Shown one piece after another: positions 63,383 through 64,000 of a stretch of 64,000 bases of DNA (its first letter is position 1; every line of letters starts with the position of its first letter). The notes under the pieces were generated by a model that searched no databases, had not been told where the DNA came from, and worked only from the letters and a program-made list of their open reading frames with translations. A program made the position numbers and the translations under genes. This DNA comes from Stutzerimonas stutzeri (GTDB lineage: Bacteria; Pseudomonadota; Gammaproteobacteria; Pseudomonadales; Pseudomonadaceae), in NCBI RefSeq assembly GCF_024451105.1, contig NZ_JANGEY010000005.1, positions 186,001 through 250,000 on the forward strand, written 5' to 3'.

Positions 63383-64000
63383 TCAGCCGCCGAGGTACGC
63401 CCTGCGCACTTCGGGGTTGGCCAGCAGCGCCGCGCCGCTGTCCTGCAGGACGATGCGGCCGTTCTCCAGCACGTAGCCGCGGTCGGCCAGGCGCAGGGCC
63501 TGGTTGGCGTTCTGCTCGACCAGGAAGACGGTCACCCCCTCCTCGCGCAGTTGTTCGATGGTGGCGAAGATCTGCTGGATGACGATTGGCGCCAGGCCCA
63601 GCGACGGCTCGTCGAGCAGCAGCAGGCGCGGCTTGCTCATCAGCGCGCGGCCGATGGCGAGCATCTGCTGCTCGCCGCCGGACATGGTGCCGGCGCGCTG
63701 GGCGTAGCGCTCCTTGAGGCGCGGGAACAGCTCGAGCACCCGTGCAAGCTGTGCCTGGTAGTCGTCCCGCTCGGTGAAGAAACCGCCCATGGCGAGATTC
63801 TCCTCTACCGTCAGGCGGGCGAACACCCGGCGTCCCTCGGGGACGATGGCGATGCTCTTGCGCATGATCCGGCAGGAGTCCTGGCCGACCAGCTCCTCGC
63901 CTTCGTAGCGGATGCTGCCGCTGGCGGCGCGCGGGCTGCCGCACAGGGTCATCAGCAGGGTGGACTTGCCGGCGCCGTTGGCGCCGATCAGGGTGACGAT
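63383..64000 (-). CDS. livF: Branched-chain amino acid ABC transporter ATP-binding protein LivF (5' end outside window)
   Basis: The frame is open to the right edge; 205 C-terminal residues are seen. Walker A is cut close to the window edge (GANGAGKST), the ABC signature is MSGGEQQMLAIGRAL and Walker B is LLLLDEPSLGLAPI. The H-loop region is VFLVEQNANQAL, and YVLENGRIVLQDSG with RRAYLGG at the end is typical of LivF/BraG. It would energise uptake of leucine, isoleucine, valine or related compounds with LivG, LivH, LivM and a binding protein, which must lie to the right. Its position directly after rpsA is unusual. Confidence 0.92.
   Translation of the reverse strand: MVTLIGANGAGKSTLLMTLCGSPRAASGSIRYEGEELVGQDSCRIMRKSIAIVPEGRRVFARLTVEENLAMGGFFTERDDYQAQLARVLELFPRLKERYAQRAGTMSGGEQQMLAIGRALMSKPRLLLLDEPSLGLAPIVIQQIFATIEQLREEGVTVFLVEQNANQALRLADRGYVLENGRIVLQDSGAALLANPEVRRAYLGG

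Overview
The window is chromosomal DNA from a high-GC member of the Pseudomonadaceae (Pseudomonas or a close relative such as Azotobacter). Support comes from the dense use of G/C-ending codons, the gene order and several genus-typical features. These include the tyrA-aroA fusion inside a serC-pheA-hisC-tyrA/aroA-cmk-rpsA supraoperon, the methylthioadenosine deaminase next to mtnA, mupP after ubiG, and an SSS-transporter-like hybrid histidine kinase. The species cannot be fixed from the sequence alone. I see no tRNA, rRNA, insertion sequence, prophage or CRISPR array; this is mostly core genome.

Layout. At 0-1.6 kb is the 3' end of a TonB-dependent receptor gene. From 1.6 to 38.4 kb the order follows, as I remember it, the P. 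aeruginosa PAO1 block running from xseA down to thrC. It contains xseA; a LysR regulator divergent from a PACE efflux pump; a zinc-ribbon protein, a DJ-1/PfpI protein and a ribbon-helix-helix protein; a histone-deacetylase-like hydrolase / MFS / beta-barrel / LuxR-regulator cassette; guaB-guaA; a DUF445 protein; a cytochrome c divergent from a multicopper oxidase; tadA, mltF and purL; a NIF3/YqfO-like protein; an L,D-transpeptidase; a Nudix hydrolase, a gamma-carbonic anhydrase and a DUF1289 protein; purT; a CorC-like protein and a CcsA-like protein; ffh; rpsP-rimM-trmD-rplS; xerD, dsbC, hom and thrC.

From 38.4 to 43.6 kb lies a junction region with an AT-rich intergenic stretch carrying DnaA-box-like sequences, then rmuC, an Aer-like chemoreceptor and an MgtC/DUF4010 membrane protein. 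From 43.6 to 63.3 kb a second conserved block holds a frameshifted hybrid kinase, a YciK-like SDR, mupP, ubiG, mtaD, mtnA, gyrA, serC, pheA, hisC, tyrA-aroA, cmk and rpsA. The right end is the 3' part of a livF-like branched-chain amino-acid ABC ATPase, where ihfB would normally follow rpsA.

Pathways represented are purine synthesis (guaB, guaA, purL, purT), aromatic amino acid, serine and threonine synthesis, methylthioadenosine salvage, translation and protein targeting (ffh, rpsP operon, rpsA, tadA), DNA topology and recombination (gyrA, xerD, xseA, rmuC), and cell-wall recycling (mltF, mupP, L,D-transpeptidase).

The points most worth checking are a XerD whose catalytic lysine and HxxR histidine are both alanine; a single-base frameshift in the hybrid kinase; the uncharacterised HDAC-like/MFS/barrel/LuxR cassette; the DnaA-box cluster upstream of rmuC; and a family of intergenic hairpin repeats whose loops share a GCTGCG-type core.
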